This document shows, one piece after another, positions 55,517 to 64,000 of a stretch of 64,000 nucleotides of DNA. The translations under genes were made by a program, and so were the position numbers. Below the pieces are notes generated by a model. The model was not told the DNA's origin, made no database searches, and saw nothing but the letters and a program-made list of their open reading frames with translations. Within the stretch, counting starts at the first letter, position 1, and every line of letters starts with the position of its first letter. This DNA is from Streptomyces vinaceus (GTDB lineage Bacteria; Actinomycetota; Actinomycetes; Streptomycetales; Streptomycetaceae): NCBI RefSeq assembly GCF_008704935.1, contig NZ_CP023692.1:3171001-3235000 (forward strand). Reading direction: 5' to 3'.

Positions 55517-58020
55517 GCGCCCACCTCCGCGGGGGTGCCGCTGCCGTCGGCCGGGGTCGCCGGGCCGATCCGTACGAGGGTGCCCGGGTGGGCGCCGGTG
55601 TCGGCGAGGACGCCGCGCCCGGTGGAGTTCAGCGGGAGCCAGACCACCCGGTCGGGCATCTCGGTGATCCGCAGCGGGAGTTCCACCGAGCCGGCCGGGC
55701 TGGTCACCGCGAGGACGTCTCCGTTCTTGACGCCGGTCTCGGCGGCCGTCGCGGCCGACAGCCGGGCGCTCGCCTCGTGCCGGGTGCCCGCCAGGGCCTC
55801 GTCGCCCTCCTGGAGCAGGCCCTGGTCCAGCAGGAGCCGGTGGCCCGCCAGGACCGCCTCGCCCGCGGCCGGGCGGGGCAGCGGCGCGGTGTCCGCGGAC
55901 TGCTCGGCGGCCCGCTCCCCGGCCCACGGGCCGAGCGCGTCGAGCTCGCGGCGTACGGCGTGCACGTCGGGCAGCGCGATCGGCCGGTCGGCCGCGTCGG
56001 CCAGCATGTGCAGGACGCGGGCGTCGGCGGGGGCGAGCCGGCGGGTCATCTGGTCGGGCTTGAGCGCGGCCTCGAACGGCCGGACCCTGCCCTCCCAGTT
56101 GATGAACGCGCCGGACTTCTCGGCGACGGCCGCGACCGGGAACACCACGTCCGCGTGGTCGGTGACCTGGCCGGGCCGCAGTTCCAGCGAGACCACGAAG
56201 GCCTCCTGGAGGGCGACCAGCGCCCGGGCCGGGTCCGGCAGGTCGGCGATCTCCACGCCCGCGACCAGCAGGGCGGAGAGCTCGCGGCCCGCTGCGGCCT
56301 CGACGATCTGGCCGGTGTCGCGGCCGTAGCGGTGCGGGAGTTCGTCCAGCCCCCAGGCGGTGGCGACCTCGTCGCGGGCCCGCGGGTCGGTGGCCGGCCG
56401 GGCCCCCGGCAGCAGCGAGGGCAGCGCGCCCGCCCAGATCGCGGCCCGCTCCCCGGCCCGCCGCGGGATCCACACCAGGTGCGCGCCGGTCGCGGCCGCG
56501 GCCCGTACGGCGGCGGTCAGCGCGCCCGGCACACCGGCCAGGCGCTCACCGACGACGATGACCGCGCCGGAGGTGCGCAGCGCCTCGGCGGCCTCGGCGC
56601 CGCCGGCCTCCAGGCCGGTGCGCGAGGCCAGGGCGTCGAGCCACTCGGGCTCGGTGCCGGGGGCGGCCGCCAGCAGGGTGCCGCCCGCCTTCTCCAGGCC
56701 GCGGGTGGCGAACGGGGCGAGGGCGAAGGTCCGCTGCTTGTGCTTGCGGTGGGCCTTGCGCAGCCGCAGGAAGACCCCGGGGGCCTCCTCCTCGGACTCG
56801 ATGCCGGCGAGCAGGACGGCGGGGGCCGCCTCCAGCTTCGCGTACGTCACACCACCGCCGTCGAGGTCCGTGCCGGTGCCGGCGACGGTGGCGGCCAGGA
56901 AGTCGGCCTCCTCCGCGCTGTGGATCCGGGCCCGGAAGTCGATGTCGTTGGTGTCGAGGACCACGCGGGCGAACTTGGCGTACGCGTACGCGTCCTCGAC
57001 GGTGAGCCGGCCGCCGGTCAGGACCCCGGCGCGGCCGCGCGCGGCGGAGAGCCCGGCGGCCGCGGCCTCCAGGGCCTCGGGCCAGCTCGCCGGGGCGAGG
57101 ACCCCGTCCGCGCCGCGCACCAGCGGGGTGGTGAGCCGGTCGGGGCGCTGCGCGTAGCGGAACCCGAAGCGGCCCTTGTCGCAGATCCACTCCTCGTTGA
57201 CCTCGGGGTCCTCGGCGGCCATCCGGCGCAGCACCTTGCCGCGGCGGTGGTCGGTCCGGGTCGCGCAGCCGCCCGCGCAGTGCTCGCACACGCTCGGGGA
57301 GGAGACGAGGTCGAACGGGCGGGAGCGGAACCGGTAGGCGGCCGAGGTGAGGGCGCCCACGGGACAGATCTGGATGGTGTTGCCGGAGAAGTACGACTCG
57401 AAGGGGTCGCCCTCGCCGATGCCGACCTGCTGGAGCGCGCCGCGCTCCAGGAGCTCGATCATCGGGTCGCCCGCGACCTGGTTGGAGAAGCGGGTGCAGC
57501 GCGCGCACAGCACGCAGCGCTCGCGGTCCAGCAGCACCTGCGTGGAGATCGGGACGGGCTTCTCGTACGTGCGCTTCCTGCCGTCGAAGCGCGAGTCGCT
57601 CTGTCCGTGGGACATCGCCTGGTTCTGCAGCGGGCACTCGCCGCCCTTGTCGCAGACCGGGCAGTCCAGGGGGTGGTTGATGAGCAGCAGCTCCATCACC
57701 CCGCGCTGGGACTTCTCGGCGACCGGGGAGGTCAGCTGCGTCTTGACGACCATGCCGTCGGTGCAGGTGATGGTGCAGGAGGCCATCGGCTTGCGCTGGC
57801 CCTCGACCTCGACGATGCACTGGCGGCAGGCGCCGACCGGGTCGAGGAGGGGGTGGTCGCAGAACCGGGGGATCTCGATGCCGATCTGCTCGGCGGCCCG
57901 GATGACCAGGGTCCCCTTGGGCACCGACAGTTCGACGCCGTCGATGGTCAGGGAGATCAGGTCCTCGGGGGGTACGGCGGCCTCTCCGCCACCGGTCGGA
58001 GCATTAGTGGTGACGGTCAT
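55513..58020 (-). CDS. nuoG: NADH-quinone oxidoreductase subunit G
   Basis: 835 residues. The N-terminal 2Fe-2S domain is [21 protein letters not shown], and the next cluster has [17 protein letters not shown]. 4Fe-4S ligands follow ([15 protein letters not shown], then CPVGALT), and the molybdopterin-oxidoreductase-like domain carries CEHCAGGC as in the N7-binding region. It belongs to the NADH dehydrogenase module that is absent from nuo2. The start overlaps the nuoF stop (ATGC/TGA). Confidence 0.97.
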   Translation of the reverse strand: MTVTTNAPTGGGEAAVPPEDLISLTIDGVELSVPKGTLVIRAAEQIGIEIPRFCDHPLLDPVGACRQCIVEVEGQRKPMASCTITCTDGMVVKTQLTSPVAEKSQRGVMELLLINHPLDCPVCDKGGECPLQNQAMSHGQSDSRFDGRKRTYEKPVPISTQVLLDRERCVLCARCTRFSNQVAGDPMIELLERGALQQVGIGEGDPFESYFSGNTIQICPVGALTSAAYRFRSRPFDLVSSPSVCEHCAGGCATRTDHRRGKVLRRMAAEDPEVNEEWICDKGRFGFRYAQRPDRLTTPLVRGADGVLAPASWPEALEAAAAGLSAARGRAGVLTGGRLTVEDAYAYAKFARVVLDTNDIDFRARIHSAEEADFLAATVAGTGTDLDGGGVTYAKLEAAPAVLLAGIESEEEAPGVFLRLRKAHRKHKQRTFALAPFATRGLEKAGGTLLAAAPGTEPEWLDALASRTGLEAGGAEAAEALRTSGAVIVVGERLAGVPGALTAAVRAAAATGAHLVWIPRRAGERAAIWAGALPSLLPGARPATDPRARDEVATAWGLDELPHRYGRDTGQIVEAAAGRELSALLVAGVEIADLPDPARALVALQEAFVVSLELRPGQVTDHADVVFPVAAVAEKSGAFINWEGRVRPFEAALKPDQMTRRLAPADARVLHMLADAADRPIALPDVHAVRRELDALGPWAGERAAEQSADTAPLPRPAAGEAVLAGHRLLLDQGLLQEGDEALAGTRHEASARLSAATAAETGVKNGDVLAVTSPAGSVELPLRITEMPDRVVWLPLNSTGRGVLADTGAHPGTLVRIGPATPADGSGTPAEVGA

Positions 58021-59363
58021 GCGTTCACCTCCGTGTCAGCCCAGAGGGTCGACTTCCTGGGGTCGAAGGGGCAGCCCTTGCCCGTGATGTGCTGCTCGTA
58101 CTCCTCGCGGAAGTACTTCAGCGAGGAGAAGATCGGGCTGGCGGCGCCGTCGCCGAGCGCGCAGAACGACTTGCCGTTGATGTTGTCGGCGATGTCGTTC
58201 AGCTTGTCGAGGTCCGACATGACGCCCTTGCCGGCCTCGATGTCGCGGAGCAACTGGACCAGCCAGTACGTGCCTTCGCGACAGGGCGTGCACTTGCCGC
58301 AGGACTCGTGGGCGTAGAACTCGGTCCAGCGGGTGACGGCCCGCACCACGCAGGTCGTCTCGTCGAAGCACTGGAGCGCCTTGGTGCCGAGCATGGAGCC
58401 GGCCGCGCCGACGCCCTCGTAGTCCAGCGGCACGTCCAGGTGCTCGGCCGTGAACATGGGGGTGGAGGAGCCGCCCGGGGTCCAGAACTTCAGCCGGTGC
58501 CCGGGCCGCATCCCGCCGCTCATGTCGAGCAGCTGGCGCAGGGTGATGCCGAGCGGGGCCTCGTACTGGCCGGGTCCGGCGACGTGCCCGGAGAGCGAGT
58601 AGAGCGTGAAGCCGGGGGACTTCTCGGTCCCCATCGCCTTGAACCAGTCCTTGCCCCTGTTCAGGATCGCGGGAACCGAGGCGATGGATTCGACGTTGTT
58701 GACGACAGTGGGGCAGGCGTAGAGCCCCTCGACGGCGGGGAAGGGGGGACGCAGCCGGGGCTGACCGCGCCGGCCTTCGAGGGAGTCGAGGAGTGCCGTC
58801 TCCTCACCGCAGATGTAGGCGCCCGCGCCCGCGTGCACCGTGATGTCGAGCTTCAGCCCGCTCCCCAGGATGTCCTCCCCGAGGTATCCGGCCTCGTACG
58901 CCTCGCGCACCGCCTCGTGCAGGCGCCGCAGTACCGGCACGACCTCGCCGCGCAGGTAGATGAAGGCGTGCTCCGACCGGATCGCGTAGCAGGCGATGAT
59001 CATTCCCTCGATGAGGGAGTGCGGGTTGGCGAAGAGGAGGGGGATGTCCTTGCAGGTTCCCGGCTCCGACTCGTCCGCGTTCACGACGAGGTAGTGCGGC
59101 TTTCCGTCGCCCTGCGGGATGAACTGCCACTTCATTCCGGTGGGGAAGCCCGCGCCGCCGCGGCCGCGCAGACCGGAGTCCTTGACGTATGCGATGAGAT
59201 CGTCCGGGGTCATCGCGAGCGCCTTGCGCAGGCCCTCGTACCCCTCGTGGCGCCGGTAGGTGTCCAGCGTCCACGACTGCGGCTCGTCCCAGAAGGCCGA
59301 CAGCACGGGCGCCAGCAGCTTCTCCGGGGCGCCGTTCTCATGCATTTCGGCAGTCACCGTCAT
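58017..59363 (-). CDS. nuoF: NADH-quinone oxidoreductase subunit F
   Basis: 448 residues from ATG 59363 (GTG 59366 is possible). [16 protein letters not shown] binds NADH/FMN, and [12 protein letters not shown] and [19 protein letters not shown] are FMN-site loops. [15 protein letters not shown] plus a later Cys (SFCALGD) hold cluster N3. This is the NADH entry point of the complex. Its start overlaps the nuoE stop (TGATG). Confidence 0.97.
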   Translation of the reverse strand: MTVTAEMHENGAPEKLLAPVLSAFWDEPQSWTLDTYRRHEGYEGLRKALAMTPDDLIAYVKDSGLRGRGGAGFPTGMKWQFIPQGDGKPHYLVVNADESEPGTCKDIPLLFANPHSLIEGMIIACYAIRSEHAFIYLRGEVVPVLRRLHEAVREAYEAGYLGEDILGSGLKLDITVHAGAGAYICGEETALLDSLEGRRGQPRLRPPFPAVEGLYACPTVVNNVESIASVPAILNRGKDWFKAMGTEKSPGFTLYSLSGHVAGPGQYEAPLGITLRQLLDMSGGMRPGHRLKFWTPGGSSTPMFTAEHLDVPLDYEGVGAAGSMLGTKALQCFDETTCVVRAVTRWTEFYAHESCGKCTPCREGTYWLVQLLRDIEAGKGVMSDLDKLNDIADNINGKSFCALGDGAASPIFSSLKYFREEYEQHITGKGCPFDPRKSTLWADTEVNA

Positions 59364-60127
59364 CACTCCCCCTCCTCGGTGGCAGCAGAAGCCTCACCAC
59401 GCGGGTGCACGACCTTGCCGAGCTGCGGGGTCTCGCCGCGCGCGATGCGCAGCCCGATCAGGGAGGCGGGGCCGGCGCCGCCGCTCGCCTCGACCGCGCC
59501 CTCGCGCTCGTCGGGGAAGCCGGCCAGGATCCGGGCCGTCTCCTTGTACGTGCACAGCGGCGCGCCCCGGGTCGGCGCGACGGGCCGGCCGGCGATCAGG
59601 TCGTCGACCATGGCCTTGGCCGATGCGGGGGTCTGGTTGTCGAAGAACTCCCAGTTGACCATCACCACGGGGGCGTAGTCGCAGGCCGCGTTGCACTCGA
59701 TGTGCTCCAGCGTGACCTTGCCGTCGGGGGTGGTCTCGTTGTTGCCGACCCCGAGGTGCGCCTTGAGCTCGTCGAAGATCGCGTCGCCGCCCATGACCGC
59801 GCACAGGGTGTTCGTACAGACGCCGACCTGGTAGTCGCCGGAGGCCTTGCGCCGGTACATCGTGTAGAAGGTGGCCACGGCGGTGACCTCGGCGGTGGTC
59901 AGTCCCAGCACCTCGGCGCAGAACCGGACGCCGGTGCGCGAGACGAAGCCCTCCTCGGCCTGGGTCAGGTGCAGCAGCGGCAGCAGCGCGGACCGGCTGT
60001 CGGGGTAGCGGGCGATGACCTCCTTCGCGTCCGCTTCGAGCCGGGCGCGTACGTCGGCCGGGAAGTCGGGGGCCGGAAGCTGGGGCATGCCCAGACCCAC
60101 CCCTTGACCGGTCGGATTGGCTGTCAT
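59363..60127 (-). CDS. nuoE: NADH-quinone oxidoreductase subunit E
   Basis: 254 residues. The thioredoxin-like domain carries cluster N1a: [13 protein letters not shown] and [15 protein letters not shown]. The C-terminal tail of about 60 residues is longer than in E. coli, as is common in actinobacteria. ATG overlaps the nuoD stop. Confidence 0.97.
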   Translation of the reverse strand: MTANPTGQGVGLGMPQLPAPDFPADVRARLEADAKEVIARYPDSRSALLPLLHLTQAEEGFVSRTGVRFCAEVLGLTTAEVTAVATFYTMYRRKASGDYQVGVCTNTLCAVMGGDAIFDELKAHLGVGNNETTPDGKVTLEHIECNAACDYAPVVMVNWEFFDNQTPASAKAMVDDLIAGRPVAPTRGAPLCTYKETARILAGFPDEREGAVEASGGAGPASLIGLRIARGETPQLGKVVHPRGEASAATEEGE

Positions 60128-61464
60128 CGGTCGACGCCTCCCATCACGGGGTCGATGGAGGCGACGGCGACGATGACGTCGGCGACCTGGCCGCCCTCGC
60201 ACATCGCGGCCATGGCCTGCAGGTTGGTGAAGGACGGGTCGCGGAAGTGGACCCGGTAGGGGCGGGTGCCGCCGTCGGAGACGACGTGGACGCCGAGCTC
60301 GCCCTTGGGCGACTCGACGGCCGCGTACGCCTGCCCGGCCGGCACCCGGAAGCCCTCGGTCACCAGCTTGAAGTGGTGGATGAGGGCCTCCATGGAGGTG
60401 CCCATGATGTTCTTGATGTGGTCGAGCGAGTTGCCGAGGCCGTCCGGGCCCATCGCGAGCTGCGCCGGCCAGGCGATCTTCTTGTCGGCGACCATGACCG
60501 GGCCCGGCTCCAGCCGCTCCAGGCACTGTTCGACGATCCGCAGCGACTGGCGCATCTCCTCCAGGCGGATCAGGAACCGCCCGTACGAGTCGCAGCTCTC
60601 GGTGGTCGGCACGTCGAACTCGTACGTCTCGTAGCCGCAGTACGGGTCCGCCTTGCGCAGGTCGTGCGGCAGGCCGGCGGAGCGCAGGATCGGGCCGGTG
60701 GCGCCGAGCGCCATGCAGCCGGTGAGGTCGAGGTAGCCGACGTCCTGCATGCGGGCCTTGAAGATCGGGTTGCCGGTGGCGAGCTTGTCGTACTCCGGCA
60801 GGTTCTTCTTCATGGTCTTGAGGAAGTCGCGCAGCTGGTCCACGGCGCCCGGCGGCAGGTCCTGGGCGAGGCCGCCGGGGCGGACGAACGCGTGGTTCAT
60901 GCGCAGGCCGGTGATCAGCTCGAAGATGTCGAGGATGAGCTCGCGGTCGCGGAAGCCGTAGATCATGATCGTGGTCGCGCCGAGCTCCATGCCGCCGGTG
61001 GCGATGCACACCAGGTGCGAGGAGAGCCGGTTGAGCTCCATCAGCAGGACGCGGATGACGGTGGCGCGGTCCGGGATCTGGTCGGTGATGCCGAGGAGCT
61101 TCTCGACGCCGAGGCAGTACGCCGTCTCGTTGAAGAACGGCGTCAGGTAGTCCATGCGCGTCACGAACGTGGTGCCCTGCGTCCAGTTCCGGAATTCGAG
61201 GTTCTTCTCGATGCCGGTGTGCAGGTAGCCGATGCCGCAGCGGGCCTCGGTGACCGTCTCGCCATCGATCTCCAGGATCAGCCGGAGCACTCCGTGGGTG
61301 GAGGGGTGCTGCGGGCCCATGTTGACGACGATCCGCTCGTCGTCGGCCTTGGCCGCGGACTGGACGATCTCGTCCCAGTCGCCGCCGGTGACGGTGTAGA
61401 CGGTGCCTTCGGTGGTCTCCCGGGAGGCCGCGGCGTTCGAGGAGGCGTTGTTTGACGTGGACAT
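60124..61464 (-). CDS. nuoD: NADH-quinone oxidoreductase subunit D
   Basis: 446 residues. [23 protein letters not shown] contains the quinone-site His/Tyr loop. [32 protein letters not shown] and the C-terminal DPVMGGVDR motif match the 49-kDa hydrogenase-like subunit. It is the only nuoD in the window; the second operon lacks one. It is not fused to nuoC. ATG begins at the last base of the nuoC stop. Confidence 0.97.
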   Translation of the reverse strand: MSTSNNASSNAAASRETTEGTVYTVTGGDWDEIVQSAAKADDERIVVNMGPQHPSTHGVLRLILEIDGETVTEARCGIGYLHTGIEKNLEFRNWTQGTTFVTRMDYLTPFFNETAYCLGVEKLLGITDQIPDRATVIRVLLMELNRLSSHLVCIATGGMELGATTIMIYGFRDRELILDIFELITGLRMNHAFVRPGGLAQDLPPGAVDQLRDFLKTMKKNLPEYDKLATGNPIFKARMQDVGYLDLTGCMALGATGPILRSAGLPHDLRKADPYCGYETYEFDVPTTESCDSYGRFLIRLEEMRQSLRIVEQCLERLEPGPVMVADKKIAWPAQLAMGPDGLGNSLDHIKNIMGTSMEALIHHFKLVTEGFRVPAGQAYAAVESPKGELGVHVVSDGGTRPYRVHFRDPSFTNLQAMAAMCEGGQVADVIVAVASIDPVMGGVDR

Positions 61465-62183
61465 CAGCTGTACGACCTCCGCTGGTCGGGAGCCGGGATC
61501 TGGGCGCCCTTGTACTCGATGGGGATGCCGCCGAGCGGGTAGTCCTTGCGCTGCGGGAAGCCCTGCCAGTCGTCCGGCATCATGATCCGCGTCAGCGCCG
61601 GGTGCCCGTCGAAGACCAGGCCGAAGAAGTCGTACGCCTCGCGCTCGTGCCAGTCGTTCGTCGGGTAGACGGAGACGAGCGAGGGGACGTGCGGGTCGGC
61701 GTCCGGCGCCGTGACCTCCAGGCGCACCACCCGGCCGTGGGTGATCGAGCGCAGGTGGTAGACGGCGTGCAGCTCGCGGCTCTTGTCGTCGGGGAAGTGG
61801 ACTCCCGAGACGCCGGTGCAGAGCTCGAAGCGCAGGGCCGGGTCGTCGCGCAGGGTCTTCGCGACGCGGACGAGGTGCTCGCGGGCGATGTGGAGGGTCA
61901 GCTCGGCCCGGTCGACGACGACCTTCTCGATCGCGTTCTCCGGGAGCAGGTCCTGCTCCTCCAGCGCCCCTTCGAGCTCGTCGACGACCTCGTCGAAGTA
62001 GGAGCCGTACGGGCGGTGGCTGGCGCCGGGCATGGCCACGGCGCGGACGAGGCCGCCGTAGCCGCTGGTGTCGCCGCCGTCCCGGGCGCCGAACATGCCC
62101 TTGCGGACGCCGATCACCTCGGGGCCCTGGCCGCGCGGCGCAGGGACGTTGCTGCCGTTCTCCGGCTCTTGGGTCTCGCTCAC
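61464..62183 (-). CDS. nuoC: NADH-quinone oxidoreductase subunit C
   Basis: 239 residues from [37 protein letters not shown] and [12 protein letters not shown] identify NuoC. An N-terminal extension of about 50 residues ([19 protein letters not shown]) is usual in actinobacteria. There is no repetitive tail, in contrast with NuoC2. The start overlaps the nuoB stop. Confidence 0.96.
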   Translation of the reverse strand: MSETQEPENGSNVPAPRGQGPEVIGVRKGMFGARDGGDTSGYGGLVRAVAMPGASHRPYGSYFDEVVDELEGALEEQDLLPENAIEKVVVDRAELTLHIAREHLVRVAKTLRDDPALRFELCTGVSGVHFPDDKSRELHAVYHLRSITHGRVVRLEVTAPDADPHVPSLVSVYPTNDWHEREAYDFFGLVFDGHPALTRIMMPDDWQGFPQRKDYPLGGIPIEYKGAQIPAPDQRRSYS

Positions 62184-62734
62184 CGGAGCAGCCCCTTCAT
62201 CTCGATCGTGGGGAGGGCCTTGAGGGCCGCCGCCTCCGCCTCGCGCGCCGCCTCTTCCCGGTTCACGCCGAGCTTTCCGCCCTGGATCTTCTGGTGGAGC
62301 TTGAGGATCGCGTCCATCAGCATCTCGGGGCGGGGCGGGCAGCCGGGGAGGTAGATGTCCACGGGCACGATGTGGTCGACACCCTGGACGATCGCGTAGT
62401 TGTTGAACATTCCGCCCGAAGATGCACAAACCCCCATGGAGATGACCCATTTGGGAGCGGGCATCTGGTCGTACACCTGCCGCAGCACCGGCGCCATCTT
62501 CTGGCTGACCCGCCCTGCCACGATCATCAGGTCGGCCTGGCGCGGGGATCCGCGGAAGACCTCCATGCCGAAGCGGGCCAGGTCGTACCGGCCCGCACCG
62601 GTGGTCATCATCTCGATGGCGCAGCAGGCCAGACCGAAGGTCGCGGGGAACACGGATGACTTGCGCACCCAGCCCGCGGCCTGTTCGACGGTGGTCAGCA
62701 GAAAGCCGCTCGGCAGCTTCTCTTCCAGTCCCAT
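62180..62734 (-). CDS. nuoB: NADH-quinone oxidoreductase subunit B
   Basis: 184 residues. The cluster N2 ligands are [19 protein letters not shown] and [33 protein letters not shown] is the standard loop near the quinone. ATG lies 15 bp after the nuoA stop. Confidence 0.97.
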   Translation of the reverse strand: MGLEEKLPSGFLLTTVEQAAGWVRKSSVFPATFGLACCAIEMMTTGAGRYDLARFGMEVFRGSPRQADLMIVAGRVSQKMAPVLRQVYDQMPAPKWVISMGVCASSGGMFNNYAIVQGVDHIVPVDIYLPGCPPRPEMLMDAILKLHQKIQGGKLGVNREEAAREAEAAALKALPTIEMKGLLR

Positions 62735-62749
62735 GGGAAATTCAGCCCC

Positions 62750-63109
62750 TCAGTCCCATTCCAGACCGCCGCGGCGCCACACGTAGGCGTAGGCGACGAA
62801 GACGGTGAGCACGAAGAGCAGCATCTCGACGAGCCCGAAGATCCCCAGGGAGTCGAAGGTGACGGCCCAGGGGTAGAGGAAGACAACTTCGATGTCGAAG
62901 ACGATGAAGAGCATCGCCGTCAGGTAGTACTTGATGGGGAAGCGACCGCCGCCCGCCGGCGTCGGCGTGGGCTCGATGCCGCACTCGTACGCTTCGAGCT
63001 TCGCCCGGTTGTACCGTCTCGGGCCGATCAGCGTGGCCATGACCACGGAGAAGATCGCAAACCCTGCGCCGAGGGCGCCGAGCACGAGGATGGGCGCGTA
63101 CGCATTCAC
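62750..63109 (-). CDS. nuoA: NADH-quinone oxidoreductase subunit A
   Basis: 119 residues from GTG with GGAG upstream. Three helices and the loop KLEAYECGIEPTPTPAGGGRFPIKYYLTAMLFIVFDIEVVFLYPWAV are classic NuoA. It is the first gene of the complete nuoABCDEFGHIJKLMN operon, whose genes are separated by at most 15 bp or overlap. The promoter region upstream contains the Rex-type operator at 63194-63211. Confidence 0.97.
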   Translation of the reverse strand: MNAYAPILVLGALGAGFAIFSVVMATLIGPRRYNRAKLEAYECGIEPTPTPAGGGRFPIKYYLTAMLFIVFDIEVVFLYPWAVTFDSLGIFGLVEMLLFVLTVFVAYAYVWRRGGLEWD

Positions 63110-63193
63110 GCTCCTCGCTCCTTCCAGTCGTCCTTGACCGTTGGACCGCCGTGCCGGCCGCCTCGCGAAGATCGCCCAACTCGACGGGATCCC

Positions 63194-63211
63194 ATGTGAG
63201 GCAGTTCACAA
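63194..63211. promoter_or_regulatory. Rex operator upstream of the nuo operon
   Basis: On the minus strand the site reads TTGTGAACTGCCTCACAT. This matches the Rex consensus TTGTGAA-N4-TTCACAA at all but a few positions, with intact TGTGA and TCACA cores. It lies 85 bp before the nuoA start. In S. coelicolor Rex senses NADH/NAD+ and the nuo operon is a described target. Confidence 0.85.
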
Positions 63212-63245
63212 GCCGGACTGCTGCGCATCCTATGCCTGCTCCTCT

Positions 63246-63259
63246 GTGATCTGCGACAC
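63246..63259. promoter_or_regulatory. CRP-like motif GTG-N6-GNCAC (site 1)
   Basis: GTGATCTGCGACAC fits the motif reported for streptomycete CRP. It lies 35 bp further from nuoA than the Rex site. The motif is short and could occur by chance. Confidence 0.3.
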
Positions 63260-63613
63260 GGGTAACAACACCGAGTTTGTGATCTCCACCACCTGACGAA
63301 CGATCATCAAGCCCGATAGGTGGTGATCTTCATACGCGAAGCATCCACATGATCACCAAAGGTGACATCCGGCCCCGTTACCGCAGGTAGAAGGCCGATG
63401 TCCCTACCAAAGGATGTCGAGTGCAGGCAAATTTGCCAGATCAAGACTTGCACGGTAAAGGAATCGCCGTCGCTCGGCCGGGGGAGGCGGCGAGGACGCG
63501 AGTGGACGGCGCCGGGCGCGTGCGCGCGTTCACGAGCGCGGGAGGGCGCGCCCACGGGAAGTTCACGGTCAGATCACGGACGGGGCACAGCGCCCTCACA
63601 GTGAGACGAATCT

Positions 63614-63627
63614 GTGACCTGCGCCAC
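63614..63627. promoter_or_regulatory. CRP-like motif GTG-N6-GNCAC (site 2)
   Basis: GTGACCTGCGCCAC fits the same motif and extends to TGTG-N8-CACA. It lies 240 bp before the secreted-protein gene. Chance occurrence cannot be excluded. Confidence 0.3.
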
Positions 63628-63866
63628 ATCGAATTCTCGGTTCCGAAACAGGGCTTGGCCATCTGTGCGCAGTGATGGTAGGTCGTGGATCAATTCGGAC
63701 TTATTGCGGAAACCCCTTGATCACAGCCTTGTGACGGCGTGTCCGATTCGCCCGTTACGGCGTCAATAAGACGCGCGGCGCGCCCGGTTCGCCCGGTTCG
63801 CGGACAACTGTGGCGCAGACCACGTTTCTTGAAGGGAACCCGGACCCCCTGATAGCGGTTGTCCTC

Positions 63867-64000
63867 ATGTCCCACACCGCTCACATACCCAGCCACCGGA
63901 AGCCCCGGCGCAGCGCCTCGAAGCTCGCGGTCCGCGCCGGAGTCGCCGGTGGCGTCCTCAGCACCCTGGCGATGGCCGGCACGGCGAGCGCGTCCCCGTC
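63867..64000 (+). CDS. Secreted protein, N-terminus only (possibly a NlpC/P60 wall hydrolase)
   Basis: 44 codons from ATG 63867 to the right edge. They encode an Arg/Lys-rich n-region (HRKPRRSASKLAVRAG) and a hydrophobic core (VAGGVLSTLAMAG) ending at a signal peptidase site near TASAS. In S. coelicolor the gene beside nuoA (SCO4561) is a secreted NlpC/P60 family protein, so by position this may be the same. The catalytic domain lies outside the window. Confidence 0.6.
   Translation, partial: MSHTAHIPSHRKPRRSASKLAVRAGVAGGVLSTLAMAGTASASP

Larger units (their letters stand above)
63110..63866. other. Regulatory intergenic region between nuoA and a divergent secreted-protein gene
   Basis: 757 bp without a convincing coding region and with lower GC than the surroundings. 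The short open frames in it have no coding bias. It contains the Rex operator, two CRP-like motifs and a near match (GTGGCGCAGACCAC, starting near 63810). It must hold the nuo promoter and the promoter plus a possible long leader of the secreted-protein gene. I looked for the conserved segments of the cyclic di-AMP (ydaO) riboswitch, known upstream of some streptomycete wall hydrolase genes, and did not see them. Confidence 0.65.

Noticed and set aside
63110..63866. Cyclic di-AMP (ydaO) riboswitch upstream of the secreted-protein gene
   Set aside because: Expected because some streptomycete wall hydrolase genes have one, but I could not find its conserved core segments in this leader.

Overview
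The window is a high-GC actinobacterial chromosome segment, almost certainly from Streptomyces. GC is strongly biased at third codon positions, GTG starts are common, ATGA/GTGA stop-start overlaps are frequent, and gene content and order match the S. coelicolor SCO4561-SCO4637 neighbourhood. It is a core region. Most genes belong to respiration and redox metabolism, with a few small accessory islets. Names taken from S. coelicolor are family or synteny inferences, not database results.

Layout. 1-3.95 kb: an MFS drug exporter (cut by the left edge) and its TetR-type repressor, each preceded by the same GTTAGT-N8-ACTAAC operator; then an FAD oxidoreductase overlapping an ECF41-type sigma factor gene. 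4.0-9.3 kb: a HadA/HadB-like MaoC pair, rpmG, tRNA-Met, tRNA-Thr, a degenerate cytosine deaminase-like amidohydrolase, an NAD(P)-binding protein, a DUF3574-like protein, tRNA-Tyr (the SLP1 integration site in S. coelicolor, empty here) and yajQ. 9.5-15 kb: SulP and APC transporters, a SMI1/KNR4 protein, a GT2 glycosyltransferase, a YccF protein and htpX.

15.2-25.2 kb (minus strand): a second complex I operon in the order nuoA2-B2-C2-H2-I2-J2-K2-L2-M2-N2. It lacks the NADH module (nuoEFG) and also nuoD. Divergent from it is a two-kinase, one-regulator system matching AbrC1/AbrC2/AbrC3; both kinase genes carry a GGGGTTATCCCC element exactly 60 bp before their start codons. Next come korA-korB (2-oxoacid:ferredoxin oxidoreductase), an HxlR/quinone-reductase pair resembling QorR/Qor2, rarD, a secreted M28 aminopeptidase, a small toxin-antitoxin pair with a catalytically dead Fic-like protein, a LolA-like secreted protein, a polyprenyl diphosphate synthase (probably menaquinone side chain), a POT peptide transporter, a CocE-type hydrolase, a HAD phosphatase and fumarylacetoacetase. 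A small islet at 45.6-47.2 kb holds half of an RNase A-like toxin domain, an uncharacterised partner gene and a broken Uma2 nuclease gene.

47.3-63.1 kb (minus strand): the complete 14-gene nuoA-N operon for NADH:menaquinone oxidoreductase. A near-perfect Rex operator lies 85 bp upstream of nuoA, linking transcription to the NADH/NAD+ ratio. The window ends in the signal-peptide region of a divergent secreted protein.

How the genes may work together: complex I, its Rex control, the menaquinone-side-chain synthase, the ferredoxin-reducing KorAB and the truncated second complex I form a respiratory neighbourhood. The most interesting hypothesis is that Nuo2 accepts electrons from reduced ferredoxin made by KorAB and borrows NuoD from the main operon.
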